Shown here piece by piece: positions 27,001 through 40,887 of a stretch of 64,000 bases of DNA. A program made the translations under genes and the position numbers. The stretch comes from Urechis unicinctus. Lineage: Eukaryota; Annelida; Polychaeta; Xenopneusta; Urechidae. The stretch covers positions 27,131,954 through 27,195,953 of the forward strand of contig CM067343.1 of NCBI GenBank assembly GCA_034190875.2, written 5' to 3'. Numbering within the stretch: position 1 is the first letter of the stretch; the number at the start of each line of letters is the position of its first letter. Under the pieces are notes generated by a model. It did not search any database. It saw only the letters and a list, made by a program, of their open reading frames with translations, and was not told the origin of the DNA.

Positions 27001-27715
27001 GCAGCACACGGCATGAGGTTATATTTCTGTGCAATATGTTATTGGCCGGTGTTCATATATCGTTACATTTATCGGGTAGATTAGCTATGAGAGGAAGATG
27101 CTTGAAAGATCAGCCAACAATTGTCAGAAACTAGGAGAGTATATTATATATCCCCATGATGCAGCCTTGATGTGTACCACAATCCTCCTGATAATGAGCC
27201 GTCCCAAAGTTGCTATTGGCTAGAGACATATAGTATGGCATCAAAGCAAAGGTTTCACATGTAACGCGTATGTTCTTACTGACACCAGAAGGACGAGCCT
27301 ATGGAATACTATCACATAGAGACAATAAACAATAAAACTAATCGTAAGATTTTGCCTTTGCCAATATGTAAAATGTTAGTCTAGATTTGTCCTCAAGCAA
27401 TTTAGTAAACAAATGAGAATTAGCGCTGGAATCTGGGCTCTATTTATGTGGAATTGCAAGGAGTTACATTATGTATAAAAAACAATTATGCCTTTAATCC
27501 CAAATTCAAATAACGTGTCCTCTGACGAATGACACGAAACAAGCAAAATCAGAATTCTCCCAAGCAACTATTCGTGAATGTTACAACGTGCACTGTTGCA
27601 CTTACACTTTGATGCAAACAGTTTAACTGAAACCGCTGTCCTTTCCGTGAGTCTATTTATCACCCCACATGACCATTCTTTGTTTTGCACGATCCATAAT
27701 CTTATGCAACTACTA
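27001..27715. other. No gene recognised
   Basis: AT-rich sequence without recognisable coding or repeat structure apart from its edge with the TA array at 27716. Confidence 0.5.
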
Positions 27716-28090
<375 letters not shown>

Positions 28091-28946
28091 GTGTTTTAAC
28101 ATAACAACTTACGTGATTTTTTTAATTGTAAATGGTCGATCGTACTTTTTCAACCATTTGCTTGACTTTTAATTAAGTGTCAGTTGTGCAGGATATATCT
28201 TATTGTGACTCTCCTGACACGTTACATAATGTCACTTAAAATAGTCCTAGTGATGGGACATGCCTTTAACTTGTTGCCGAAGGCAACTAAAACTTGTTGA
28301 AATCTGAAGATTGTTTTTTCGACATGATTTTGCAAATTTGTATATTCGTTAATGATGCAGTCAATAACGAATTACACTTTCAAACGTTCGGCGGTTTTGT
28401 CTTCACATGAACATGTTTAGAAGAATAACGTAGGGGACTTTATTTAGACCAAGTAGAGCCGGCGCACTTCCCAACCTGCTGCATACAATTACCTGGATCC
28501 AACAGCAGATGAAGCAATGTGTGTCACGCAAACACCATGCACAGTAATACGCATAGACGCTTTATGAAATGTTCGATTTCAATATTGGGATTTATCCAAG
28601 TAAAGACGATTACGATCAAATCCGATCGCATCTGTACAATTATACTGCATCGGATGAATATGCAAATAATGTAATCTCTTCTACGTTCAATCGGTGTTGT
28701 TGATAATCTACTTAAATGTACTTTTGTATATATATTATGGTAATTTTCTTGCAAATATGTTATACTAGATAAGATATTGTAGATTATACTAACTCTCACT
28801 TACAATATAAGCAGATTAAAAACCTTTATGGCTTACACGCGATTTACACGTTTTGCTCCCTGGGAGATTATCCTTTTTTTACACAATAAACAGACAACTC
28901 GCTGGCATTATACGTTTTATCCGCATTCAATAAGGTCATAAATAAA

Positions 28947-29250
28947 CATTGTCTCATGGTCAATGCCATAAATCAGAAGAAGAACGCGCTTTTAGTTGCT
29001 CTTTTGTTCTCGATATTGCATAGATCCCACTCAAAGGTTTTTCATAACCACCAGCAGAAATTTGTGAGTAACCATGTAATGCGCAAGGTTCATTTTAAGG
29101 TGCATTGTCTCGTGGTCAATGCCATGAATCAGACGAAGCACTTTTACTTGCTCTTTCGAGTATAATATTGCATAGATCCCTCTTAATATTTTTTTTTGCA
29201 TAACCACCTGCAAAAACCTTAGGGAATCTTGTAATGCAGAAGGTTCATTT
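28947..29250. repeat. 156-bp tandem duplication
   Basis: Two adjacent diverged copies (about 28947-29100 and 29103-29250) share CATTGTCTC, GGTCAATGCCAT, ATTGCATAGATCCC, CATAACCACC and AAGGTTCATTT in order with a period near 156. The open frames on either strand are broken differently in each copy, so it is probably non-coding. Confidence 0.85.
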
Positions 29251-30285
29251 CAACGTTGTGACATAATTCACCGCAATGGCACGAAATGACTTGCAGTCGC
29301 AATGCTGTTATTTATTTGGCATTGGAAGTACGTGTATGTGAATGTGCGACTGTCAGCATATTGATAAATCTCGACTTTTTTAGTGTACCAGTTAATAAAA
29401 ACGTATTCGGAACCTGTGCAACAAGAACAATCCAGGCCCGAGTATTTGCTTAATTAAAGTCTACAATTAGTCTAATCAGTTGCAAAAACAACTGGTGGCC
29501 AATTTCGACGTGGTTAACATTCATTACTCTAACATCGACAGTCCAGTTTATATGTTGTTAGATTGGTGGATTCAAACTCCAAAAAAAAGCAATTATGTCA
29601 TTATGAATATAACAGTTTAACATAAATATTTAGCATGAACACGAAAAACATCAACTCGAAATTTTCGGGTTTATACTTGAATGTTTTCACAACGCTTTAG
29701 GTAGTGCATATTTATATGAATCATATTAACTAATTATTGCTCATGAAAATGCCCTAGCAGGTCTATTCAGTGCATTGATGATTGTTGATGTCATGCAAAA
29801 AAAGGGAACATTCCATTGTCAAAGGGAACCAAAGAAAGCACTAAATATGACGCATGACGATTTTGTCAATAATATTAACATCCCATGCAATAGATAGCCA
29901 GCCCATAACACATTACAGTACGTTCAAAATAGGCGAGGTAACATTTTACGGAATAATCGCACAACAACAGGTAATGGTAATGACATTATTACAATTATTC
30001 TTAAACAGTGCAGCACTCTTATGACATGCTTTGTGTAAGTTATAACTCTGTTAGCTTTTCCATTTCCAAAGTCATATACACACTAACACAAATATGTTGC
30101 CTAAGCAGTATCATTCAGAAGTAGTTAGAGTTATAACACAAAAATGACTGAATCTTAAATTTTGTTCTGCTACCTATGCTGGTTGTTGTCGTCGGTGACA
30201 TTTCATACCTTTTTCAGAAAATAAATCACAAACAAGTGGTTTAACGTTTCTATAAAATTGAAAAGGGGGATAGATGATAAATAGT
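29251..30285. other. No gene recognised
   Basis: AT-rich sequence with no feature that I can support. Confidence 0.5.
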
Positions 30286-30291
30286 ATATAT

Positions 30292-30358
<67 letters not shown>

Positions 30359-30360
30359 TA

Positions 30361-30403
<43 letters not shown>

Positions 30404-30437
30404 ATTATCTATATATCTATATCTATATATATATAGA

Positions 30438-30474
<37 letters not shown>

Positions 30475-30512
30475 ATCTATCTATATATCTCTATATATAT
30501 ATATATATTAGC
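30286..30512. repeat. TA-rich microsatellite with TCTA interruptions
   Basis: (TA)n with embedded TCTATCTA segments. It is followed directly by a short motif that also follows the TA array ending near 36105. Confidence 0.97.
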
Positions 30513-30557
30513 ACGAACGCGACCTTAATGGACAAAACGCCAACTTTATAATGATGA
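30508..30557. repeat. Conserved flank after TA array, copy 1
   Basis: Directly after the TA run, TTAGCACGAACGCGACCTT and GGACAAAACGCCAACTTT occur in a block of about 45 bases. The block recurs with few changes at 36104-36147, again immediately after a TA run. This suggests that array plus flank are one repeated entity, possibly the end of a mobile element. Confidence 0.7.
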
Positions 30558-31009
30558 TGATAAAAAGCAGATGATATCATGACAGTTTGTGATTGTGCCT
30601 ATTTTGATAAAGCTAATTGCGATATGAATGAATATAGGTAGTGATGATGCCCGGGGTTTTGATGAAGAGGAAGTTTATAACACGAGGCAATAAACCGATG
30701 TGTGTCTGATGTAGTTTGCGACCCGTTGTTAGGAATTGTAAACGTTACGGCGAATGTAGCAGACGATAGTGATGTTTTTCTTGGTCACTCTCGCGCTTCA
30801 TCTTCTATAAAGACCGTACGCGCGTCATAGCTCAAGTGATGCATTGTCAGACATAACTCATATCGTAATATTCCCAGAGGTGTCTCAGCTGCCGGCTTAT
30901 GGCAACGCAGGTGTTATCAAACCATCCAATTCATTCCCACATTATTGACCAACTGCTGGTGAATAAACATGCAATATAGTGCATTAAAATTTTGTTTCAA
31001 GCTTTTGTT

Positions 31010-32260
31010 TCGTGGGTTTCACAGTGAAGTGGGGCTTTCTGTGCACGTTGAAACTGTTTCACTTCCTTCTCTAATGCATTCCCATTTGAGCACTTCTTTC
31101 TTTAACCATATCTCCTTTGACACATGAAACGTGTGATGTCTGCATTGTAAACAAAGCGCAACACAAGTTGTATACATGGTTAATACAAGTGTTGACTTAC
31201 GGGTAATTAAGTGGGACAGTAAAGTTGACATATGGTGGTAATAATAGGCAACTTCGATCATTTTTTTACACATAAGTGAAATCAGCCAAAGTCTGTGTCT
31301 AACAGCATCACTTCTTAACTGGTAGTGAGCACGGTCTAATGATTATTGTGATATGCTATTAGCGTTGTATTTCCATTCCTATGCGATGCAAGGTTGCTGA
31401 ACCTGACGAATGCAAATACAAGCCATGTACAAATATACATTTAAGCTATTTGGGATATTGACATCGCATGGTAAACTGATGCTAAGCTTTTACTCTCCCT
31501 CGAGGCACCATCGCAGATAACGAAACGCTCACACCATCGCCGGTAATGAAGCACCCATTTATGAAGTAAGCACGCCATCAAAGGCATTGAGGTACTCACA
31601 CCATCGCAGGCAATGAATACCTTATGCCATCGTATGTAATGAAACAAACACCGTCGCCGGTAATGAGGCACTCACACCATTACAAGTAAGGAAGAACATA
31701 CACCATCGCAGGTAATGAAACACTCATATCATGGCCGGAAGTATTGAAGCACTCACACCATCGCAGGTAATGAAACACTTACACCGTTGTAAGTAATGAA
31801 GCACTTATACCGTTGTTAGTAATTAAAGTACTAATACCACTACAAGTAATGAATCACTCATACCATCAGAGATAATGGGGAACTCATATCATGACGGAAG
31901 GTATTGAAGCACTAACGCCATAGCAGGTAATGAAGCACTCTCTCAATTTGACTCTTGTCTTCAATACGAAACATCAACTCAAAATTGAATATGAAAAGCC
32001 GTTTTCCCATGCAGCTAAAAAGCAACGGAAATCTGTTGGTATATTCATATTTATATTTCTTCATAAGACATTGGCGCAGCATACAAGCATCAAAGAATAA
32101 CGTATGTGGTACATGATAAGGTGGTATATTTGCAGTCTCACAGATAATTACATTGATTATCCAAAACCCTTGCAGAAAATAAATGTCATTCATATTGCTT
32201 AACAAACGAACGCTTTCACAATTGACAAAGAAACCTACCAGTCAATTGTGATGCGATTGC
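31010..32260. repeat. Direct segmental duplicate of 62755-63910
   Basis: The start is almost identical in both copies (GGGTTTCACAGTGAAGTGGG at 31014 and 62763), followed by long collinear similarity through a minisatellite (31485-31945 and about 63315-63590) to a shared end near AAAGAAACCTACCAGTCAAT (32227 and 63879). No continuous frame is shared between the copies. Confidence 0.9.
31485..31945. repeat. Minisatellite, degenerate units of about 26-29 bases
   Basis: Repeated CACCATCGCAGGTAATGAAG followed by CACTCA, with many variants and some length change between units. Units drift in sequence and there are no distinct unique spacers, so this is a minisatellite and not a CRISPR. A paralogous array lies at 63315-63590. 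Confidence 0.9.
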
Positions 32261-32534
32261 TTGATGCTTTATTTCCGGTATCAATATCATCCCTCGTACA
32301 AACAAGCACTACTCTGCCACTGTGCGAGAACGCAGGCCGCGGCCTCGTGCCTCGCTCTCAAAAGCGTTAGATATATAGGTTGAGCTCCTTTGTAATATTT
32401 GCATGCTGCAAATCCGTGGACTATCATCTAGTATGGTAATGGCTGCGATTTTGTATTGTTGCTTTGTTGACAATACTATAGTGGTTGATGAATTCAACCT
32501 CGAGATATATGCGGGAATGACTATATTTCACGCT

Positions 32535-32930
32535 GTCACGTATTGAGTTCGGACCTAAACATTATTGACATTTATGATTTAGCATACTATATTTTGTTGT
32601 CAAACTTTGTTTAATTAATTAAATGCAAGCCCAAAATAATCAATTGTTAAAGCTATGATGGCTTCTTATTCATGTCCTATTAACAATTTAAAAATTGAGG
32701 TTTACTTCATAATTGTATAGTGTTAATAAACTAGCGAATGTACATTAAACTGTCATTAAAATTAACAGCCGCAAAATAATATTTACAGAAATGTCATGGG
32801 GGTCAGGCCATACTAAAGGTTAGCCTAAATTGTAATGCATGACTATGCAGTCATTGATGATCTAACAGTCAAGTCGTAAGAGTCGCCTCTTTTGTGGAAG
32901 TTGTATAGTGATGCCAATAAAGATCGGGTT
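32535..32930. repeat. Direct segmental duplicate of 23190-23640
   Basis: Shared islands in order: TATTGAGTTCGGACCTAA, TTTAGCATA, TGAGGTTTA, AATAAACT, TAACAGC, AATATTTACAGAAATGTCAT, and AAGTCGCCTC or a near form. Non-coding by appearance. Confidence 0.75.
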
Positions 32931-35776
32931 TTAATACAAAATACGAATGATGTGGGAAATTGCATTGCCTGGCCAATTCAGTCCTTTGAATGAAGTCATT
33001 ATGTGTTCACAGGAACCTGCCGCTTCAATAATGCCACAGTAAAAAGGTTGAAATATATGTAGCTTTGGAGCCAATGTAATCACTGGCCAAGTGACACGTA
33101 CACTCCGTAATTTTAAAAGGTTGAAACACAGACACTTTAAATTTGATAGTACTAGTTCATGAATGAACCATGATAACATATACATTCGAATGTGAATATC
33201 AATGAATTAAAAATCACGATGGATTGATTAAATATTCAAATAATTATCAATGTAACTGCTTTCCTGCATAGATTATCCTTTATTATGTTAACACGTATGA
33301 GATCAAGCAAAAACACATGTCGGCCAATAGATATAAGCAATAACGTCAATGACAGGTGAGTTGAAAGACTAGCGATTGAAATCACACTAGTCTCTCACTG
33401 TAGGGAAATCTGAACAGACAGACAATTCCTATTTCGAATGCTTTCAAGAACAATGGCACAGAAAAGAGCAAGGGTATTATCCGTGACAAACAGTGTTTTT
33501 ATCGTGATTCTGCCATTTGTATTTGCGCAATAATCACCGTACGTGTATCTTATGATTAAGGATCAGACTGACTTGTGGGATCCTGACATTATATAAGGCA
33601 ACGCAATATGCGGCATGATGAATAACAGATGCGGTTTGCCTCACTCTGCTGTGTCGCAGATGTTGATATTGATCCCCTTTTGAAACTAGAAAAACCATTT
33701 CCACTTAAAATCCATCAAACACTGTTCAAGAACGGATCAAGCATTTAGGTTCTTATAGGCCGCCTGTAATCGCAGAGGCAGGGTATTCCTAGCAAACGCT
33801 GTAACACGAGTTTTACGTAAAAATGAGCTACAAAATATTAACCCTTCTTAGCAGCAGAATCAGAGCATGTGATTAAGAATGATTGAAAATTATAATGTTC
33901 GTTATTCTACGCATAATGGAAATGTTTAGCACCCAGTTGACTAAGATATAACCTCAATACAGCAACCTAAACCATATATTTGTTTGGCGGTTGAAAACGG
34001 GATTGAATGTACCTGTTTCACTTGTTGTACCTTTGGTAACCGTTATACATTGTAATATGCATCCAGTAAGGTCAAATAAGTACTGTGTTCCTCTTGCTAG
34101 GAATTACCAAACGCTCAACTCTAACTAAACATTAAAAATCGGTCATCTCTATCTTGATAATTAGAGCCCCAATTAAAATTTAAATTTTAACGGCAGCATG
34201 TTATAAGCGGTCCTATATGCAATGCGTGTTTAGCGGACACTGTTAACTTAACGTCAGTGTCATAGTTACCTCTTTAAGCACCTTCCATATTTTTTATATG
34301 TTTAACGCGAACATATTCTAGCTAAATATTTAGTACTTTATTATGTTATATATAGACCATGTATTTGCAATTTTATAATAATTGCTGTTAAGATCCCTTA
34401 CATGTAGTAAAATTCCAAAGAACGGATGTTTTGGCCATATAACTGACACAAATCGGTTGTCTGACTATCATGAATAATACGATCGAAGCCATCCAATTGG
34501 TATAATAAAAGAACAGAATGCCTGCAAATACTCTAAACAACACGTTCATCTACAGTGTAAACAACACGTCCATTCATTCGTTAACAAAAAGCAGACATTT
34601 ATGTGAACTGTTCTTCCCCGTGATCAATAATGATGATCATAGTCTCTGGTTGTTAATAGCAATATAGTTAATTAACATTGATTATGTAACTGATTGCCAC
34701 CCATATTCGGATATAATGTTAACAGGTATTACCTGTATTGTTATATAGCATGAAACAATTCAACACTCCATACTTTTGAACTTACATATTTGAATTGAAA
34801 AATTGGGCATCAAAGGAGTTATGGCTGTTTGCTCGAAAGCTGGATATGTAGCCACGGAAGCGACATTAACATACTCTCTCATGCTTGTGGGTGACAGTTG
34901 CAGCGAGCTGCTACCTGACATTTTCAGCACTAATATCCAGAGACAACACTGACCGTTAGAAGTTCGCCATTGCCATAATTACCTAGTGCAGACGTTGTGG
35001 AATACATACGTGGATATCAATTCGAACTAAATATGCAAGATTCCCATGTCATGCATGCCTTCTCCTAATAACATCTTGGTTATTAAATTGATCCTGCTTC
35101 ACAATACTCGTATATGATATCTTCAACCACAACCTAAAAACCCATCGTGGCCCTAGAAATGAAAGATGTATTATCGTATAGAAGGAAAGAGGCCTGAGTA
35201 ATCGTCATCAACAACATTACACGTTGTCATATACACGTATGAAGAAGATTGGATACATAGTGAATTATTATGACGCACAAAACGAGTTGGTAAATCGTCA
35301 GAAAAGGTATGCTGATCACCTAATAGCCTTGTCGCGTATATTAACATCAAGTTAAGATTGCGAAACAAACATTAACTTGAGTTAATGACATAGCATTAAT
35401 TAACATGATAGAATGATACATATCTATCTATTTATTTAATTAATGAAAGTGTATGTTAAGAGAGCGCTTAGCTCGTAGCTAGCCAGATGTAATGTATTTG
35501 CCATTTGCCACGATTCTCCTTCTGCTAAAAGCATCAATGGACACCACCTGGGTACTCCACTGAATACTAACGCCATATGTGGTTTTAAACAGTGGCATAT
35601 ATCGAGCTGAAACACGCGCAGCATTTTATGTGCCACCAGGTACGTCATGATTAAGATACACCACTATATATGCCTAACCAAAAGAGCCTCTTAGCTTCCA
35701 ATACTATCACTTTCATTAACGATCTTATCCGAAGTATTTCGTATTTGTCCTTTTACAATTAGCAGCACATTTCGAT
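32931..35776. other. No gene recognised
   Basis: AT-rich, short random open frames only; I see no domain, RNA gene or repeat that I can support. Confidence 0.5.
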
Positions 35777-35788
35777 CATATATATATA

Positions 35789-35866
<78 letters not shown>

Positions 35867-36032
35867 TAAAATATATTTAAAATCGGTATATATGATATAG
35901 ATATATATATATATATTTAGATATATATATATAAATATATATATATTTATATATATAGAATTATATATATATTTAAATCGATATATATATATACATATAT
36001 ATACATATTTATATATATATACACACATATAT

Positions 36033-36089
<57 letters not shown>

Positions 36090-36105
36090 TTATATATATA
36101 CATAT
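35777..36105. repeat. TA-rich microsatellite
   Basis: Long (TA)n tract with interruptions. The 134-codon minus-strand frame through it is almost all Tyr and Ile and is an artefact. Confidence 0.98.
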
Positions 36106-36147
36106 TAGCAAGAACGCAACCTTTAGTGGACAAACCGCCAACCTTTC
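36104..36147. repeat. Conserved flank after TA array, copy 2
   Basis: Reads TTAGCAAGAACGCAACCTTT, then GTGGACAAACCGCCAACCTTT split across the block. It corresponds to 30508-30557 and stands in the same position relative to a TA array. Confidence 0.7.
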
Positions 36148-37352
<1,205 letters not shown>

Positions 37353-37414
37353 CTGCACTCTGCTCCATCGTTGCTGAATACTGCTCAATAATGGTAGTGC
37401 TGATTACTTTCCAG

Positions 37415-38451
37415 AGTTTTCAAATGAAGAATGCATTGATTTTGACCCAAATGCCGCTTCCAAATACAGTTGTAGACTTCTGGCAGCTTTTCTACGATCA
37501 CAACTGCCGTAATATAAGATCTGGTAAGACAATCTGAATTATTGGTCCATAACTCGAAAATGAGGTCCTTTAGCTTGGTTCAAGGTAGAATGATAAATGG
37601 CACTGTGTTTCACAGACAATTGCAGTATACTGGCCTGTTGAGCAATTCGGAATAGTAAGTTATAGACCACTAACAGTTGAACACATCCGCTCAGAACATG
37701 GATCAAATTCCCAAATTGGCATCAGAACGTTTCAAGTGTCTGATGACAAACCATTGGTTATCCCTAGCTAAAGGAAAATATATTTCATGCAAAGTTAAAT
37801 CAATACAAAGAAGAAGTCACCATTCTCACACTTAATTATTTTCAAATACAACGTCTAAGTAGGTGAATCCCGATTTCACAGTGTCCCAAATTTGGCCATC
37901 AATGTTACAGATAGGAAAGCAAACCGTCCGTCAATTTCAGCTGTTCGGCTGGAGAAAGCATGTCAATTGTCCCCCCAATCCCGATCATTTCATATACATG
38001 ATTGATAACGTGACTGAGAGCCGCAAGCAGCAGACCAACCGGGTCACTATCATACATTGCTTGTAAGTCAGTACTTAGTAAATGTTAAGGCATCAAGGAA
38101 AAAATCAATTGGTCCCAATTGTTCCCATTCATCATATCAGTATTATTTGCTCAGGAATAGGGCAGAGAGAAGAGGACTTTTTGCAACCGCCAGCTTTATG
38201 CTTGATGTGTTGAAAGCAGAAAAGGAAGTGGATGTCATGCTTGCTGCTCGTTACATTACATCCAGACGGCCACAAGCTATCAACACCCAGGTAATTATAT
38301 CAGGTTATGTTCTATGTTATTAATTGCATTAAGCACTGATTCCCGATAATGTATTCATTACACTATACCTTGCTTTCAGGAGCAATACGAGTTTCTCTAT
38401 GAGCTGGCCAAACTCTACATATCTGGGTGTCGTATTTATGACAATATCTAG
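37415..38451 (+). CDS. Receptor-type protein tyrosine phosphatase, C-terminal (D2-like) PTP domain, five last exons
   Basis: Exons, placed by GT-AG and frame: 37415-37523, 37626-37756, 37911-38062, 38155-38290, 38380-38451 (stop TAG 38449-38451). The frames join (phase 1, 0, 2, 0). Encoded landmarks in order are MPLPNTVVDFWQLFYDHN (PTP motif normally QGPLPxTxxDFW), YWP, SYRPLTVEH, IRTFQVSD, VRQFQLFGWRKHV, IIHCLNRAERRG in the signature loop, LKAEKEVDV, and the closing EQYEFLYEL. PTPs remove phosphate from phosphotyrosine. Here the WPD loop reads GWRK instead of WPD, and the HC-x5-R loop keeps Cys and Arg but loses the usual glycines, as in the inactive second domains of receptor PTPs. About 15 residues usually found before YWP are absent. 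Upstream exons were not found. It lies 3.1 kb before the ectodomain gene on the same strand. Confidence 0.88.
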
Positions 38452-38863
38452 ACCTGCAAAGAGACATCTTTACATCTTATCCAAACCGTGTATTAATCAT
38501 CTGTGAAGGCATTATGATTTACTATCAGGCTCATCAATTGGTGTTTTAAAGCTTGGTTGAGCATCGTTAAATATGTACATATTCTACCACAAACACAGCG
38601 CTGCAAACAAATATTATGTTTCGTTTATTTAACATATGTTGTACAATGTTCCGTAACATGGAAGATAATCATGGAACTTACATAAATCAACCATACTTGT
38701 GTCATGATACAGATTATGTACCTAGCTTATTCGCACGCTGATATACTTTGACAATGTATAAATTGTGATTGAAACAATGTCGATGTAATGTACTACAATA
38801 ACCAAGGTTTTATAATGTATGCTCATTCGCGTCGTATATAAAATCTGTAACATGTATGTTTGA

Positions 38864-38869
38864 AATAAA
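38864..38869 (+). terminator. Candidate polyadenylation signal of the RPTP gene
   Basis: AATAAA, about 410 bases after the stop codon of the last PTP exon, in an AT-rich stretch. It is the first canonical signal I noticed on this strand after the stop; other signals further on cannot be excluded. Confidence 0.5.
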
Positions 38870-39479
38870 TATTTAACATCGAAAGCATGTCAATTATGTA
38901 GCAACGTGTGCACAAACTGAAAATAGTTGGTTCAAGAGCGCATTAACTTTTAAAAAGCAGCGTGAATAAACAAAAATCATTATACCATTCCATTCTTTGG
39001 CGTCTTTGTAATGTCCACATCATTAAGAAAATCTCGTTCTTTACAAAGAATCAACATTTGTACCTCGCATTGATTTCTGGTACAAGCTATGTAACTGCGA
39101 GTGCAAAATCGATGCTTCGATTATGTTTTTGTGAAAGACTGATGGAGAAATTACTCTTTAAATTAACCATGAAACGTGAAGAATTATTCATAAACTATCG
39201 TTTGAACGCTATTCGACCAACAATTAATCAATGAAAATCATAATACAATCGATAGTACGTGAGAGGTTAGGACGTATTTTACTCAAATTCTGGACGGGAT
39301 GTGAATTTGTTTATCAGTTCCGAGTAGAATTTTGGGCCGAAAACATACAACCACTCGAAACTATGCTGTTCATTCAGATCATTGGTGAACGCTCCTTGAA
39401 GGGTACGTAGATCGCTATGACATGTTTGGTCTATGCTGTCATGGTTTATGCTGTCATAGTGATGATCATCCGAATGAGA

Positions 39480-39800
39480 AGATACCACCAGTTTTCACAA
39501 CTTGGTATCACATAAAAGAGTGTAAAGCTTCTCTAAGAGCGTTCACTCTAGCCAGAGCCAACGAAAACAATGTTAAGACGCCATACATTGATTTGTTATA
39601 GCGTTCCTTAAAACCACGTAGAATTCTATTCGTGGAAGCCTCGACCAATCAGATGTCTCCATGTCTTTAACAGACGCCTACCCCCAGACGTCGGATCATC
39701 AATCGCAAGAACTTTTGTGGATTTCATGGTATCGTAGCCCGATGACGGCGTTGTATTTCATGTAATTTTATAATCCCAACTCAGCTTAGCGAAGATATAA
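39480..39800. repeat. Direct segmental duplicate of about 53480-53720
   Basis: GACCAATCAGATG (39643) corresponds to GACCAATCTGATG (53520), followed by collinear similarity through GATTTCATGGTA. On the minus strand both copies keep a frame with TMKS and, 13 residues later, RR-(L/V)2-K-x-W-x-H-x-IG-x-G (39626-39736 here, about 53488-53610 there), ending at stops. That looks like the tail of an unrecognised coding sequence. Confidence 0.55.
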
Positions 39801-39802
39801 AC

Positions 39803-40105
39803 TCAATGCTCTAGATCTTTCCATGCCCCGCAAAATGTTAAAGTCTGCCCCCAGCTAGTTTCCTCGCTCTTGAATGTTGTTGAATATCTAATATCACCAT
39901 CGAGACGTGTCCGACGTGTTTTAGCAGCGGAAACGACCTTTTTCCCGCTCTCATCAATCGCAGTGACGTCAGCCCACTGTACCCGTGTGGTTTTGTTTAT
40001 CTCACAATTGCAGTGTATTATAATTTGGAAAGCGATCACCACAGAGCCACTCAAATTCCCTCTTAGCGTAGCTATCAACTCTTTGATGCCCCCTACCCAC
40101 AACCT
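39803..40105 (-). CDS. Possible minus-strand terminal exon, unrecognised
   Basis: About 99 codons are open to a stop at 39803-39805. The residues alternate polar and hydrophobic like a beta-sandwich (pieces: TTRVQWADVTAIDESGKK, TTFKSEETSWGQTLTF). A possible splice acceptor AG lies just upstream at about 40106, but there is no clear pyrimidine tract and no ATG. The plus strand is also open across this span for 158 codons (39870-40346), so the coding strand is ambiguous. I do not recognise a family. Weak call. Confidence 0.22.
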   Translation of the reverse strand, partial: RLWVGGIKELIATLRGNLSGSVVIAFQIIIHCNCEINKTTRVQWADVTAIDESGKKVVSAAKTRRTRLDGDIRYSTTFKSEETSWGQTLTFCGAWKDLEH

Positions 40106-40887
40106 ATGGTTCGAATGTCGTCTTCATATACGTAATTATGACAGAGTATCCTCATTGGGCTTAATTACAACCTATAGCGATCATAACGGATATCGATATT
40201 GTATGAATATTTACTACCGCCTTGTCACAAACTCAACAAGAAAAACCTGGATACATTATATTAGAAGTGAAATGAAGAGTTTCGCTGCGGTGTCCGGATA
40301 TCAATATAAACTGGGCGCAATATTCCATTCACCACACCCCAGTTAATTCATTGAATGTCTTGCCGCCGATTATGACGAAACTTTCAACGCCAAGAGAGGA
40401 AAGCTATCGCCTATATGACTGCAACTAAAATGTAACATTGACTTCTATGGCTGACGTAATTAGATCGATTGATGGTGATTAAAATACGCAGCAGAGACTG
40501 ATACCATATTTCATTGCCAATCACCGCGCCAATGGACCACATCCTTTCTGAATTCTCCAGTTGTAATCCGTAGATGAGAATATTCCAAGAATATAAAAGT
40601 AATATATGGTTTTATATTGGATTTATCTGCATGTTCAATATTCGGTCCAAGTTAATAAAGATGTCATGTAATACGACGACTCCTCAAACAACATCTGTCC
40701 CCGTCCAAATTAATGACGTTCGCTATAAACATTATTGCCTGCAGATTTACCTATCAAAACAGAAGAATCATCCACACCGACCACATTTGCCGTTAGGAAA
40801 CCAACCTTCAACGCCATCCACTCCTCATTGGACATTCACACAATATTGCTATTGTTCCATTATACAATCGCTCTTTTTGCCTTTCAG

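Noticed and set aside
31485..31945. Regularly repeated motif that could suggest a CRISPR array
   Set aside because: The units are adjacent and degenerate without unique spacers, and the genome is clearly eukaryotic; it is a minisatellite.
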